A stretch of 15,000 nt of DNA from Eimeria necatrix (GCF_000499385.1 NW_013655090.1:20612-35611); one strand, 5' to 3'. Counted from the stretch's first letter, positions 1 through 8,675 are shown. Notes: a model not told the origin generated them from the letters alone. Made by a program: numbers and translations.

Positions 1-54
1 CGGCCCCCCGGGGGCCCCCCGGGGGCCCCCCGGGGGCCCCCCGGGGGCCCCCCC
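1..54 (+). repeat. GC tandem array, 11 bp unit (GGGGGCCCCCC)
   Basis: Four-plus copies of five G then six C. Each unit is nearly self-complementary. Related looser G/C blocks recur in the same exon at 820-862 and 1110-1170. In the open frame it encodes Gly/Pro/Ala. Confidence 0.85.
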
Positions 55-1704
55 GCGGCGGCTGCTGGTGAGCTGGGCCCTGCGGAAGCTGTTCGTTGTA
101 CGTACACCCGAAGCGCTGCTGGCGGAGCGCAGCCGCGGGCGGCCAATGGCCGCGGGCTGCGACTTTGCGCAGCAGTATCTGTACACCGCAGTGGTTGCTG
201 CGGGGCCCCACACTGCAGCAGCAACAGCAGCAGTGGACTGCAGCATGGAGGACTTATTAGTGGCTTTTCTGCGGAGTTCGAACTGGGAGAAAGAAGTGCT
301 GCTGCTGCAGTGGGTGGGGCTGCATGCGGCGCTGCAGCGAGCGCATGCACGCGTGCTGCAGCAGCTGCTGCGGCGGCAGCAGCAGGAGCAGCAAGACTTC
401 GAAGAAGACCCCGACAGAGAGAAGCCTCTGGAGCTTGCTGCAGCAGAGTTTGGCTGGCTGCTGGGGCAGCAGCAGCGGGAAACGGAGTGGTACTTTGACG
501 GAAATACTTTTCACAAAAGGGGCTTTTTTGAAGTTCCTGAAAAGCTCACTGACAAGGACTTGGGATTTCTCAGAAGTCTCCCTTTTAATGTGCTGCGGGT
601 GGCCAGGGGACTGCAGCAGCAGCAGCCGACAGCAGCAGTGGCGCACCTGCAGCAGCAGCTGCAGCTCCGCGGTGTACGTACACCCCGCGACTTCCTCCTC
701 AAGACCAACTTCCTGGACCTGCTTTTCTCCACGAGTCTTTTAGAAGAGACTTTCTTCCAATTGGATGTTCTTGAGGAGTTCATTCGCAACTGGGAGGCCT
801 ACAAGGAGGGCAAGGTGGGGCCCCCCGCCATCCCGGGGGCCCCCGGGGCCCCCGGGGGCCCCCAGCTGCTGCAGACCCTCAGCAGCAAAAAGACCCCCCG
901 CGAAAGGGCCCCCAAATGCCCCACTCTTCTTTGCTTTGCGGAGTCCGTTTGGGCCCAAAGGGCGGACCATCCGCTGGACAAGCAGCAGCAGCACAAGTCC
1001 GAAAAAGGAGAAGAAGTTCCAAAAGAGACTTCCAGCGAAAGTTTCTCCGAATTGCAATTCCACAAGACTTCTGCAAACTTCCTGAGGGTACTGGCGGTGG
1101 GCAATACTGGGGGGGCCCCCTACGGGGGCCCCGGGGGCCCCGGGGGCCCCCGGGGCCCCTGGGGGGCCCTCAGGAGGGCCCTCAGGCTCAACGAGTTCGA
1201 AGACACTGTGCGGACTCTGCGGGATTTTCATCAAAAACACAACTTCGATGTTGCTCTCGGACTTGGAGACTTCTTCAAACCTCCGGGGGTTTTCTCCGTC
1301 AGAGATGAGGCCTTTAGGACCCGCTGGAGGGATATCTTCGTCAAAGTCCGTGCTGCTGTTCTGCTGCTGCTGTTATGCTGCTGTTATGCTGCTGTTATGC
1401 TGCTGCTGCTGTTATTGTTGTGCTGCTGTTATGCTGCTGTTGTTGCTGTTGGTGTTGTTGTGGTGCGGCTAGTTTGCTGCTGCTGCTGCTGCGGCGCAGC
1501 CGCAGCAGCAGCAGCAGCAGCGCCACAATTCCCTGCTGCTGCTGCTGCTGCTGCTGTTATGCTGCTGTTGCTGCTGCTGTTGTTGTTGCTGTTGCTGTTG
1601 CTGTTGTGCCGCGGCTCGTGTGCTGCTGCTGCTGCGGCTGCGCCGCAGCTGCAGCAGCAGCAGCACCCCAATTCCGCGCTGCTGCTGCTGCTGCTGCTGT
1701 TGTT

Positions 1705-1737
<33 letters not shown>

Positions 1738-1784
1738 TTGCTGCTGTTGCTGCTGCTGCTGTTGCTGTTGTGCCGCGTCTCTTG

Positions 1785-1822
<38 letters not shown>

Positions 1823-1846
1823 CGCCGCAGCATCCCCCCAATCCCC

Positions 1847-1891
<45 letters not shown>

Positions 1892-4800
1892 AGGACGCGG
1901 GTCTGGACATCCCGTGGTACATGGTGAATGGAGAAGCTGAGGGGGCCCTCAACAGTTCAGCTCTTTACAGATTTCACTACAGCCGCCAAGACGCGAACTT
2001 CCACAACCCGCGGTGGCTGCACAAAGCCGTTTGGACTTTCGCAGCAAATTTGACCACTGCAGCGGGAGCGCCGCAGGACTTGGAGTTCTCCGTCCACCTC
2101 ATTTCCGTCGACACCTGGACGCTCTTCGGAGGCACTCCTTTCCGTCAGTCTTCGAAAAACATTCGAGGCATTTTAGACAGTTTTGGGCATTTTTAGACAG
2201 TTTTAGACAGTTTTAGACATTTTTAGACATTTTAAGACGTTTTAAGGCATTTTAAGGGATTTTGGGGCTTTTCGTGGCATGTTTTGGCATGTTTTGGCAT
2301 TTTGTGGCATGTTTTGGCATGTTTATGGCATCTTGTGGCATGTTTATGGCATGTTTTGGCATGTTTATGGCATGTTTTGGCATCTTTTGGCATGTTATGG
2401 CATGTTATGGCATGTTTGTGGCATGTTTGTGTCCTGTTATGGTATGTTTGTGGCATGTTTGTGGCATGTTATGGCATGTTTGTGGCATGTTATGGCATGT
2501 TTGTGGCATGTTATGGCATGTTTGTGTCCTGTTATGGTATGTTTGTGGCATGTTTGGGGCATGTTTGGGGCATTATTTGGTGCGGGTTTGGTGCGATATG
2601 GCGATGGTTTGGCCTTCATTTGATTTGCTGATTTGCTGCTAAGTTGCTGCCGATTTGCTGCTCATTTGCTGCTCATTTGCTGCTCATTTGCTGCTGATTT
2701 GCTGCTCATTTGCTGCTCATTTGCTGCTCATTTGCTGCTCATTTGCTGCTCATTCGCTGCTGATTTGCTGCGGATTTGCTGCGGATTTAATTTGCGGATT
2801 TGCTGCTGATTCGCGTTCAGTCTGCTGCAGATTTGCTGGTGCTTTGGTGATAATTCAGTTTGCTGATTCGCTCTTATTATTTGCTGTTTAAGTTGCTGCT
2901 GAGTTGCTGCTAAGTTGCTGCTAAGTTGCTGCTGAGTTGCTGCTGAGTTGCTGCTGAGTTGCTGCTGATTTGCTGTTATTTTGCCGCTGATTTGCTGCTG
3001 AGTTGCTGCTGATTTGCTACTCTTTTGCTGCTGATTTAATTTGCCGATTTGTTTTGCTAATTTACTGCTAAGTTGCTGCTAAGTTGCTGCTGAGTTGCTG
3101 CTGAGTTGCTGCTATGTTGCTGTCATGTTGCTGCTAAGTTGCTGCTGAGTTGCTGCTGAGTTGCCGCTAAGTTGCTGCTAAGTTGCTGCTAAGTTGCTTC
3201 TATGTTGCTGCTATGTTGCTGCTGATTTGCTGCTATGTTGCTGCTATGTTGCTGCTAAGTTGCTGCTAAGTTGCTGCTAAGTTGCTGCTAAGTTGCTGCT
3301 AAGTTGCTGCTATGTTGCTGCTATGTTGCTGCTATGTTGCTGCTATGTTGCTGCTATGCTGCTGCTGATTTGCTGCTGATTTGCTGCTGATTTGCTGCTA
3401 ATTTGCTGCTAATTTGATTGTGATTTGATGATGGTCTAATTTGCTGATTTTCTCTGATGATTTGCTGTCAAGTTGCTGCTAAGTTGCTGCCGTTTTGCTG
3501 CTGAGCTGCTGCTGATTTGCTGCTGATTCGCTGCTGATTTAATTTGCCGATTTGCTTTGCCGATTTGCTTTTCTAATTTGCTGTTGATTTGCTGTTGATT
3601 TGCTGTTGATTTGATGATGATTTGCTGCTAACTGCTGCTTGTTTGCTGCTGATTTGCTGCTAATTTGCTGCCATTTGCTGTCAATTTGCTGCTAATCTGC
3701 TGTCGATTTGCTGCTGATTTGCTGCCAATTTGCTTCTGATTTGCTGCTGATTTGCTGCTGATTTGCTGCTAATTTGCTGCTGATTTGCTGCGGATCTGCT
3801 GGTGACTAAGTTGCTGATCTGCTTTGCTAATTTGCTTTCGATTTGCTGCTGATTTGCCGCAAATTCCGTGCAAGTTTCTTGCAAGTTTCTTGCAAGTTTC
3901 TTGCAAGTTTCTTGCAAGTTTCATGTAACTCTTTCATGCAAGTTTCATGCAAGTTTCATGTAATCTTTCATGCAAGTTTCATGCAAGTTTCATGCAAATT
4001 CCATGCAAGTTTCCTGCAGATTCCATGCAAGTTTCGTCATGCAAGTTTCATATTACTTCCATGCAAGTTTCAAGTAACTTTCATGCAACTTTCATGCAAG
4101 TTTCATGCAACTTTCGTGCAACTTTCATGCAAGTTTCATGCAAGTTTCATCCAAATTCCATGCAAGTTTCCTGCAAGTTTCATGCAAATTCCGTGCAAGT
4201 TTCATCCGAATTCCCTGCAACTTTCCTGCAAATTCCCTGCAAGTTTCCTGGTGCAAATTTGCTGCAAGTTTGCTGCAAGTTTCTCTCTCAAGTTTGCCTT
4301 TGCTTTGTTGCCACTCTTCTGAGAGTGTCCTTCCTCAAATCATTCCCCCAACAACAACCCCACCAGCACCACCGCCCCAAACACAAATGCCAACAGCAGC
4401 AGCAGCAACAATAACAGCAGCAGCAGCAATAATAACAGCAGCAGCAGCAGCAGCAGCAAAAAGACAGCTTCTCTCTCTGTGTTTGTGCGTGTCAGTGGAC
4501 AACCTGAGTCGGTACCAGAGCAACATGATAGCGCTGAGCAACGCGCTCTTCCACTCCGCGAAGGCGAAGGCCGATTGGATAATTGTGCAGGGCCACCACC
4601 CACTGACATCGACGGGGGCTGAGGCCGAGGAGGCTCGCATGGCTTACATCGAGGACTTGGTGAAAAACGGCCGTCCGCGGGGCCCCGAGCAGCGGCTGAT
4701 GGACTTGTTGACAAACTACCAAGTAGACGCTTATTTGTCGGCTCATGACCACTTACTGGAGTATATATCGCTCTCGGACTTGGAGAAAAACAGCACTCTG

Positions 4801-7226
4801 GCGCTGGTGACCAGCGGCAGCGCCGCGCGGCTCATGGGGGGCGCCGCGGGCCGCGGCTGGCTCGGCCGCGCCCGCGGGCGGCTCTTCCCGCTGCTGTGTT
4901 GGGCTGGAAAGCGAATTTTCTACAAGTTGGACCCGGGGGGCTGCAAGCCTTCAGAGAAAGATCAGGCATTGGCTTACAAGTTCTACGCGCCGGCGGGCAG
5001 CAGCTGGCGCCTCAGCGTCAAGGAGCGGGTCTTGGGCTCTCCGGGCTTCGCCTCTTTGCAGCTTTCCCGGGATTTTCTCGTGGTGGACTTCATTAATGGC
5101 CAAACTGGAAAGCCTGTGGGCCGGCGGCTGCACAAGCGCAGCAACAGGGAGGCCAGAGCCGCCAAGTTCCCGGACTTCTGGGAGGAAGCGGACTTGAAGT
5201 TGAAAGAGTTGAACTTGGACCACGAGGCCTTCGAGGAGGAAAACCGCGAACGCGTGGCCAGCGAAATCGCCTTCCAAAGCCGGACTCCGGTGCTGGCCGA
5301 GCGGCTGCGACTTTACGAGAAAGAACTCACTGACATGCATGCAGACTACCAGCAGCTCAAGGCCAAGAAAGCCATGTACGAGACCATGACTGCGCAGAAG
5401 GCCGCGGCGCTGGAGGCCCAGGGCGAAGTCCTTCGCGAGTCGGAGTTGAGCGAAGGCATGTACGAACAGACGGAGAGGATTCTCGAACTCATGTACATCA
5501 TTGCTTCTCACCACAAGTACTTGTGGGAGCGCTACGAGCAGCTGCGGGCTCTCCGCCGCCAGCTGCCGCCCCGGGACGCCAGCCAGGCCGAGGGGCTGCT
5601 CAAGTTGGAGAAGAAACTCGCCGAAGTGCTGCGCCAGCGGCGGGACTTGAACAAAAAGTTCGTCGACCAGAACGCCCACCCGACGCCTGCGGACGCGGAG
5701 CAAGTCAAGGACCTCGTCCTCAAGTCCCGCGTGCTGCGCCGCGACATAGCTGAGTTCGAGCAGGTCCAGCGGCAGCAGGAAGCCGCTGCTGCTGCGGGCC
5801 AGCAGCAGGCTGCTGCTGCTGCTGCTGCTGCTGCGGCGAGCGGGCTCGCGCGGCCGGCGGGCGGGGAAGCGGGGGCTTCCGGGCCCGAAAGTGGGAAAAA
5901 AGAAGCAAAAGAGGAAAAGAAAACTGAGGCGAAAGAAAGTTTCGAAGAAGCTCCGGTGAAAGCGCTGGATCAGTCGGTGGAGGCGCGGCTGGAGCGGCGG
6001 CGGCGGCTGCTGGCGGAACACGAGCGGGTGCTGAGCAGCATCGAGAGTCTGTCTTCGGGAGAAAGAGAAAAGTTGAAGTCCGAAACGGAAATGCTGCGGA
6101 GGCAGCAGGAGAAGCTGAAGGCGGAGGTGGAGCGGCTGCAGCAGCTGCAGACCCGCAAGCGCTGGGCCGCGGACCGGCGGCCCTCGGAAGTCTGGGAAAA
6201 GCGGACTCAAAAACACGAACTTGAACAGACTTTGCAGCAATTAGCGGCTTACAGAGCATCGCTCACGAGTTTGCCGAAGGTGCAGCGGCGCACGAAGGAC
6301 TTGAGCGACGCCGTGGCCAACATCGACTTGCAAACGCTGGACCTGGAGGAGCAGCTGCAGGACCTGGCGGACGAGCTGCACGGCGCAGCAGCAGCGACGC
6401 AGCAGCAGCAGCAGCTGCAGCAGCTCAACGACAAGCTGCGGCAGCTCGCGCTGCTCGTCGACAGCAAACAAACCCTCCCCCCCGAGGCGCTGCAGGACCC
6501 CGCGATCAGCAGCAGCTTCGCGGAGGCCGAGGAGGCGCTGCTGCTGCTGCAGGCCGAAGTCGAAGCAGCAGACGAGGCCGTTCGTAAGGAACTCAACGAC
6601 TTAGACGAAAACTGGCTTCGCAGAATGATCATCAGAGGAGCTGATGTGCAGCAACTCGCGGAGGAGTTCTCCATCGATCCCGAACTTGTTATTGAAGAAG
6701 ACAGAAGACTCCGCGAAGAAGACCCCCGCAGGCAGCTCGCCTGGGCCGAGGAGCAGGAGTGGTTTCTGGGCAGCAAGCTGGAGGCGCTGCTGCAGCTGCC
6801 GCAGGAGCAGCAGCAGAAGCTCGCCGAGCAGCAGCAGCAGCTCCAAGACAAACTCCAGCACGTCCGCGAGCTCAAGCAGCAGGCCATCAAGGACCTGCAG
6901 CAGATCGACCCAGAAGCAGCAGCAGCAGCAGCAGCGGGAGACGCAGGCGCTGCAGAGCAGCAGCCAGCTGCAGCAGCACCGGGAACCGAGGCAGCAGCAG
7001 CAGCGGGAACCGAGGCAGCTGCTGCAGCGGGAACCGATAAAGCAGCAGCAGCAGCGGGAACCGAGGAAGCAGCAGCAGCAGCGGGAACCGAGGAAGCAGC
7101 AGCAGCAGCGGGAACCGAGGAAGCAGCAGCAGCAGCAGAAAAAGCCAAGGCAGCGCCTCGAGAAGCCAACGCTGCGCAAGACGCCGCTGCCGATTCAACA
7201 GAAATGGAAACGGAAGAAAAAGAACT

Positions 7227-7263
<37 letters not shown>

Positions 7264-7371
7264 CAGCAGCAGGAGGAGGGAGAAGAGGAAAGCGGGTCTT
7301 CCGAAGCGTCGACAGTGTCCTCGGAGTCTTCCTCCTCCTCGTCGTCAGGTGTACGTACACCTGGCGGCGGC

Positions 7372-7403
<32 letters not shown>

Positions 7404-7491
7404 GGAGGAGGACGACGACTCGGTGATATTCGAGGATTCGGACTCGAGCTCGTCGGGCTCCTCCTCCGAAGCCTCTGCTGCTGCTGCTGGC

Positions 7492-7531
<40 letters not shown>

Positions 7532-8067
7532 CGGAGTCGGAAGACTTGAACTTGGAAGACATGCTGGTCTCTGAAGAGGGGCTGCCGCGGGGGCGAAGGC
7601 TGGCGGCGCTGATGGAGTGGTTTCAACCCAAGAAAGAAGAAACGCCAGTGAAGGAACTGCCCAAGATCGACTTGGGGCCCAAAGACCCCTGCGAGGGCGA
7701 GCCGATGCTGTACGTGGTGGTGAAGAAGGCCATCAACGCGGAGTACGCGGCGAACTTCGCGGAGAGGTGCAAAAAGGTCTTCGCCAACAGAGCCCACCGG
7801 AGTCAGCGGCGCTTCCTGGGCCTCTTCGACGACTCGGGCACCCCCGCCATGTACGAGGCGCCGCACCCGCACATCACCCGCGGGCTGCAGCAGATCTTCG
7901 GCAGCAGCCACGTGGGCGCTTTTGCGAATCTCGTCAAGGATATCCGCAAGCGGCTGCTGGCTCTCAACGAGAAAATCGGAGTTGCGCCTTTGGAAGACCC
8001 CACGGCGCCCGCGGAGGCCCCCGAGGCGCCGCCCGAGGAGGAGTTCGCAGTCGACGACGACGACTGA
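1..8067 (+). CDS. Purple-acid-phosphatase-like (probable pseudophosphatase) / coiled-coil fusion protein, 5' partial, three exons
   Basis: Spliced model: exon to 1345, exon 1894-2143, exon 4496-8067 (TGA 8065-8067), about 1,721 residues in the window; the start lies upstream or is the in-frame ATG at 146. The middle of the protein matches the order of metallophosphoesterase blocks in purple/tartrate-resistant acid phosphatases: VLAVGNTGG (N codon 1103), LGLGDFFK (D codon 1268), IPWYMVNGEAEG (1906-1944), LISVDTW (D codon 2110), IIVQGHHPL (H codon 4594), SAHDHLLEY (H codons 4744 and 4750), then the final beta strands near 5050-5160. Several metal ligands are changed, so catalysis is doubtful. 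A long coiled-coil and acidic, Q/A/S-rich tail follows. Apicomplexan GAP50 is a known non-catalytic relative that anchors the glideosome; whether this protein has a similar scaffold role is inference. No membrane segment is visible. Confidence 0.82.
2..1345 (+). CDS. Left gene, first visible exon: N-terminal region and start of phosphoesterase fold
   Basis: The frame is open from base 2. Bases 2-60 encode a Gly/Pro/Ala-rich stretch from an 11-bp GC repeat. About 110-820 is a helical, Gln-rich region with ordinary composition in places (for example FLLKTNFLDLLFSTSLLEET) that I do not recognise. A Gly/Pro-rich segment lies at 815-870. The phosphoesterase fold begins at about 1085 with VLAVGNTGG; the family consensus here is GDWG, so the first metal-binding Asp is Asn. 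A Gly/Pro insertion (1110-1170) follows at once, then LGLGDFFK, where the bridging Asp is kept but the usual NxY is lost. The exon ends ...RDIFVK, donor AAA|GTCCGT, phase 0. An extra small intron around 815-1080 cannot be excluded. Confidence 0.78.
97..106. promoter_or_regulatory. Dispersed palindrome copy 1 (TGTACGTACA core)
   Basis: Core TGTACGTACA followed by CCC; the 5' flank is T rather than G, so only the 10-bp core is symmetric. In the open frame it reads VVRTP. If translation starts at the ATG at 146, this copy is in the leader instead. Confidence 0.6.
671..684. promoter_or_regulatory. Dispersed palindrome copy 2 (GGTGTACGTACACC)
   Basis: A perfect 14-bp palindrome inside the first visible exon, read as GVRTP in frame. 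It contains two GTAC cores, each flanked as GTGTAC on one strand; GTAC-containing sites are bound by some apicomplexan AP2 factors, so a regulatory role is possible but untested. Confidence 0.6.
1346..1893 (+). other. Intron A of the left gene, built of CTG/GTT triplets
   Basis: It starts GTCCGT and ends CTGCTGCTGCAG. It consists almost wholly of CTG, GTT and TTA triplets with a few GCGCCGCAGC islands, so all frames stay open across it and unspliced translation gives poly-Leu/Cys/Ala. Removing it joins ..RDIFVK to DAGLDIPWY in frame; the segment then has the same length as the matching stretch of human ACP5 (recalled, not aligned here), which supports both splice sites. Confidence 0.8.
1894..2143 (+). 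CDS. Left gene, second visible exon: central phosphoesterase blocks
   Basis: It encodes DAGLDIPWYMVNGEAEGAL through SVDTWTLFGGTPF. It holds the position of the family GNHD motif, which here reads GEAE: the Asn ligand is Glu and the catalytic His is Ala. SVDTW matches the conserved (M)LDT strand. The exon is 250 bases; it starts in phase 0 after CTGCAG| and leaves one base (C) at the donor TCC|GTCAGT. That base joins TG from the next exon to make a Leu codon, restoring GGTPFLDNLSRYQ. Confidence 0.82.
2161..2265 (+). repeat. Tandem TTTTAGACAG/T array, 10-11 bp unit
   Basis: About ten degenerate copies of TTTTAGACA(G/T) read from the start of intron B, grading into TTTTAAGGCA variants and then into the next array. 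This looks like stepwise mutation and re-expansion of one unit. Confidence 0.8.
2266..2595 (+). repeat. Tandem GGCATGTTT array, 10-11 bp unit
   Basis: About thirty copies of GGCATGTTTT, GGCATGTTTAT, GGCATGTTTGT and GGCATGTTAT, with a higher-order block (GTGTCCTGTTATGGTATG) present twice near 2427 and 2524, which suggests segmental duplication within the array. All three forward frames are open; the translations are His/Cys/Met/Trp-rich and not protein-like. Confidence 0.85.
2622..3860 (+). repeat. Tandem TTTGCTGCTGA/AGTTGCTGCTA array, 11 bp unit
   Basis: About 1.2 kb of an 11-bp unit (TTTGCTGCTNA, with AGTTGCTGCT and ATGTTGCTGCT variants). Homogeneous runs of one variant are clustered: TCATTTGCTGC at 2650-2750, AAGTTGCTGCT near 3250-3310, and GATTTGCTGCT near 3360-3400 and 3700-3790. 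Short interruptions such as TTTAATTTGC recur at about 2787, 3035 and 3538, hinting at a larger period. Confidence 0.87.
3864..4292 (+). repeat. Tandem CATGCAAGTTT array, 11 bp unit
   Basis: Roughly 38 degenerate copies of an 11-bp unit (CATGCAAGTTT, TTGCAAGTTTC, CATGCAAATTC). The array fades into TTGCTGCAAGTTTGC at 4258-4290, where it merges with the neighbouring TTGCTG-type unit. It lies entirely within intron B. Confidence 0.86.
4387..4457 (+). repeat. CAG/CAACAATAA microsatellite before the intron B acceptor
   Basis: CAG runs interrupted by CAACAATAACAG and CAATAATAACAG. It sits about 40 bases upstream of the acceptor at 4494-4495, between the 11-bp array and the pyrimidine tract. Confidence 0.75.
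4496..8067 (+). CDS. Left gene, last exon: end of phosphoesterase fold, coiled coil, low-complexity tail
   Basis: The exon encodes 1,189 residues after the junction codon. 4500-5165: rest of the fold, with WIIVQGHHPL and LSAHDHLLEY keeping the three His ligands of the family. 5170-5780: Glu/Lys/Leu/Gln-rich coiled coil without a predicted break. 5781-5850: poly-Ala. 5960-6900: a second long coiled coil. 6905-7140: Ala-rich with a GTEEAAAAA repeat. 7225-7260: poly-Gln. 7270-7550: Glu/Asp/Ser/Ala-rich acidic stretch with VRTP at 7351. 7560-8040: a more ordinary, conserved-looking block (LYVVVKKAINAEYAANFAER) of unknown family, ending in Asp repeats. There is no stop or frame break between the enzyme-like part and the tail, so a true fusion is the simplest reading. 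An upstream Met at 4105 in this frame lies in intron repeats and is rejected. Confidence 0.85.
6978..7137 (+). repeat. Coding minisatellite, 24-27 bp, encoding (A)nGTE(E)
   Basis: Two shorter GTEAAAAA copies, one GTDKAAAAA copy and three near-identical 27-bp copies coding GTEEAAAAA lie in tandem. All units are multiples of three and keep the frame. Near identity of the last three copies at DNA level points to recent expansion. Confidence 0.85.
7225..7260 (+). repeat. Coding (CAG)n, poly-Gln tract
   Basis: About eleven or twelve pure CAG codons followed by interrupted GAGCAGCAGCAG. This is the longest pure CAG poly-Gln run in the left gene's tail. Confidence 0.85.
7346..7363. promoter_or_regulatory. 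Dispersed palindrome copy 3 (18-bp perfect form)
   Basis: CAGGTGTACGTACACCTG is perfectly symmetric over 18 bp, the longest copy here. It lies in the acidic Ser/Ala-rich tail and is read GVRTP in frame, sitting between a poly-Ser and a poly-Ala tract. Confidence 0.65.
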
Positions 8068-8429
8068 CACCGCCGGAAAGCGCCGGAAAGCGCCCGCTTT
8101 CCGCAGCTTTCCGCAGCTTTCCGACAAGTTTGCCGCGCAGTTTTGCAAATTGTTCCCTCCGGAAGAAAAAAAATCCAAAAAGCGCCAAGTTTCACGCGGG
8201 TTCGCCGCCAAGCCGCGACACCGCCCCCGGAACGCGAAATGCAGATCCGAAGCCCACGCGCAACGCGCACAATGGAACTCAACAACTCCGGAGCTTATTA
8301 GGGATAGAAATTCATAATTAAGCATAAATAATAACTCCAAATATTTAAACTCTCCGCTCGGGCTCCACAGAGTCACGCCGCTTCGGGCGGCGCATCTGCG
8401 CAAAATTGTTCAGATTTTTTGAGCCGTCG

Positions 8430-8443
8430 GGTGTACGTACACC
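8430..8443. promoter_or_regulatory. Dispersed palindrome copy 4 (intergenic)
   Basis: A perfect GGTGTACGTACACC, about 360 bases beyond the stop codon of the left gene, in sequence with no supported gene. Confidence 0.6.
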
Positions 8444-8581
8444 GCAAGTGCTGCGACTGCCGGCTGCGCGCGCGGCCTTTGGCTACAGTCGCCATTTCAG
8501 TTATTTTGTCAACTTTGTATTTACTGGCACCAGCCCAAGCTCGTCTTCGACTGCTGGCGGGCCTCGCAGCCGCAAGGCTGA

Positions 8582-8595
8582 GGTGTACATACAGC
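8582..8595. promoter_or_regulatory. Dispersed palindrome copy 5, variant (GGTGTACATACAGC)
   Basis: The core TGTACATACA differs from the consensus by one base, with a degenerate right flank. It lies 152 bases after copy 4, in the same orientation of flanks. Confidence 0.5.
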
Positions 8596-8675
8596 TGGCA
8601 GCGGGAGGGACGCTGCGAAGCGGATATCTGCTTCCTCCTTTTATCTCTCACTTTATCATTTCTGGCATTTCCAAC

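Larger units (their letters stand above)
2144..4495 (+). other. Intron B of the left gene, 2.35 kb of successive tandem arrays
   Basis: It begins GTCAGT and ends in a pyrimidine/GT-rich tract plus GTGTCAG. Its phase (1) matches on both sides, and removing it reconnects the two halves of one phosphoesterase domain. Its content in order: TTTTAGACA repeats, GGCATGTTT repeats, TTTGCTGCTGA repeats, CATGCAAGTTT repeats, then CAG/CAACAATAA. The arrays lack stop codons in several frames, so open frames of 60-150 codons inside them are not genes. Confidence 0.82.
8068..8672. other. 3' flank of the left gene, no supported gene
   Basis: It starts with short direct repeats (GGAAAGCGCC twice; CCGCAGCTTT twice at 8100-8120), then an A-rich run at 8163-8180 and an AT-rich patch at 8294-8350 that could hold the polyadenylation region; no assured signal is visible. 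Palindrome copies 4 and 5 follow. Short open frames here lack a credible start or composition. Confidence 0.6.

Noticed and set aside
2262..2642. Overlapping open frames of 110-126 codons in all forward frames.
   Set aside because: They arise from a stop-free 10-11 bp tandem array inside intron B; translations are periodic His/Cys/Met/Trp repeats.
2655..2891. Cys/Leu-rich small protein resembling a membrane peptide.
   Set aside because: An 11-residue period equals three turns of the 11-bp repeat; intronic.
4105..4495. Long open frame apparently starting at an ATG at 4105 and fused to the last exon.
   Set aside because: The first 130 codons are translated repeat (Phe/Gln/Val/Ser/Cys); the phase-matched acceptor at 4494-4495 restores the phosphoesterase fold instead.
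4951..6240. Long minus-strand open frame (429 codons), with similar ones at 6249-7562 and 7345-8403.
   Set aside because: Antisense shadows of GC-rich coding sequence and triplet repeats; no family features, low-complexity translation.
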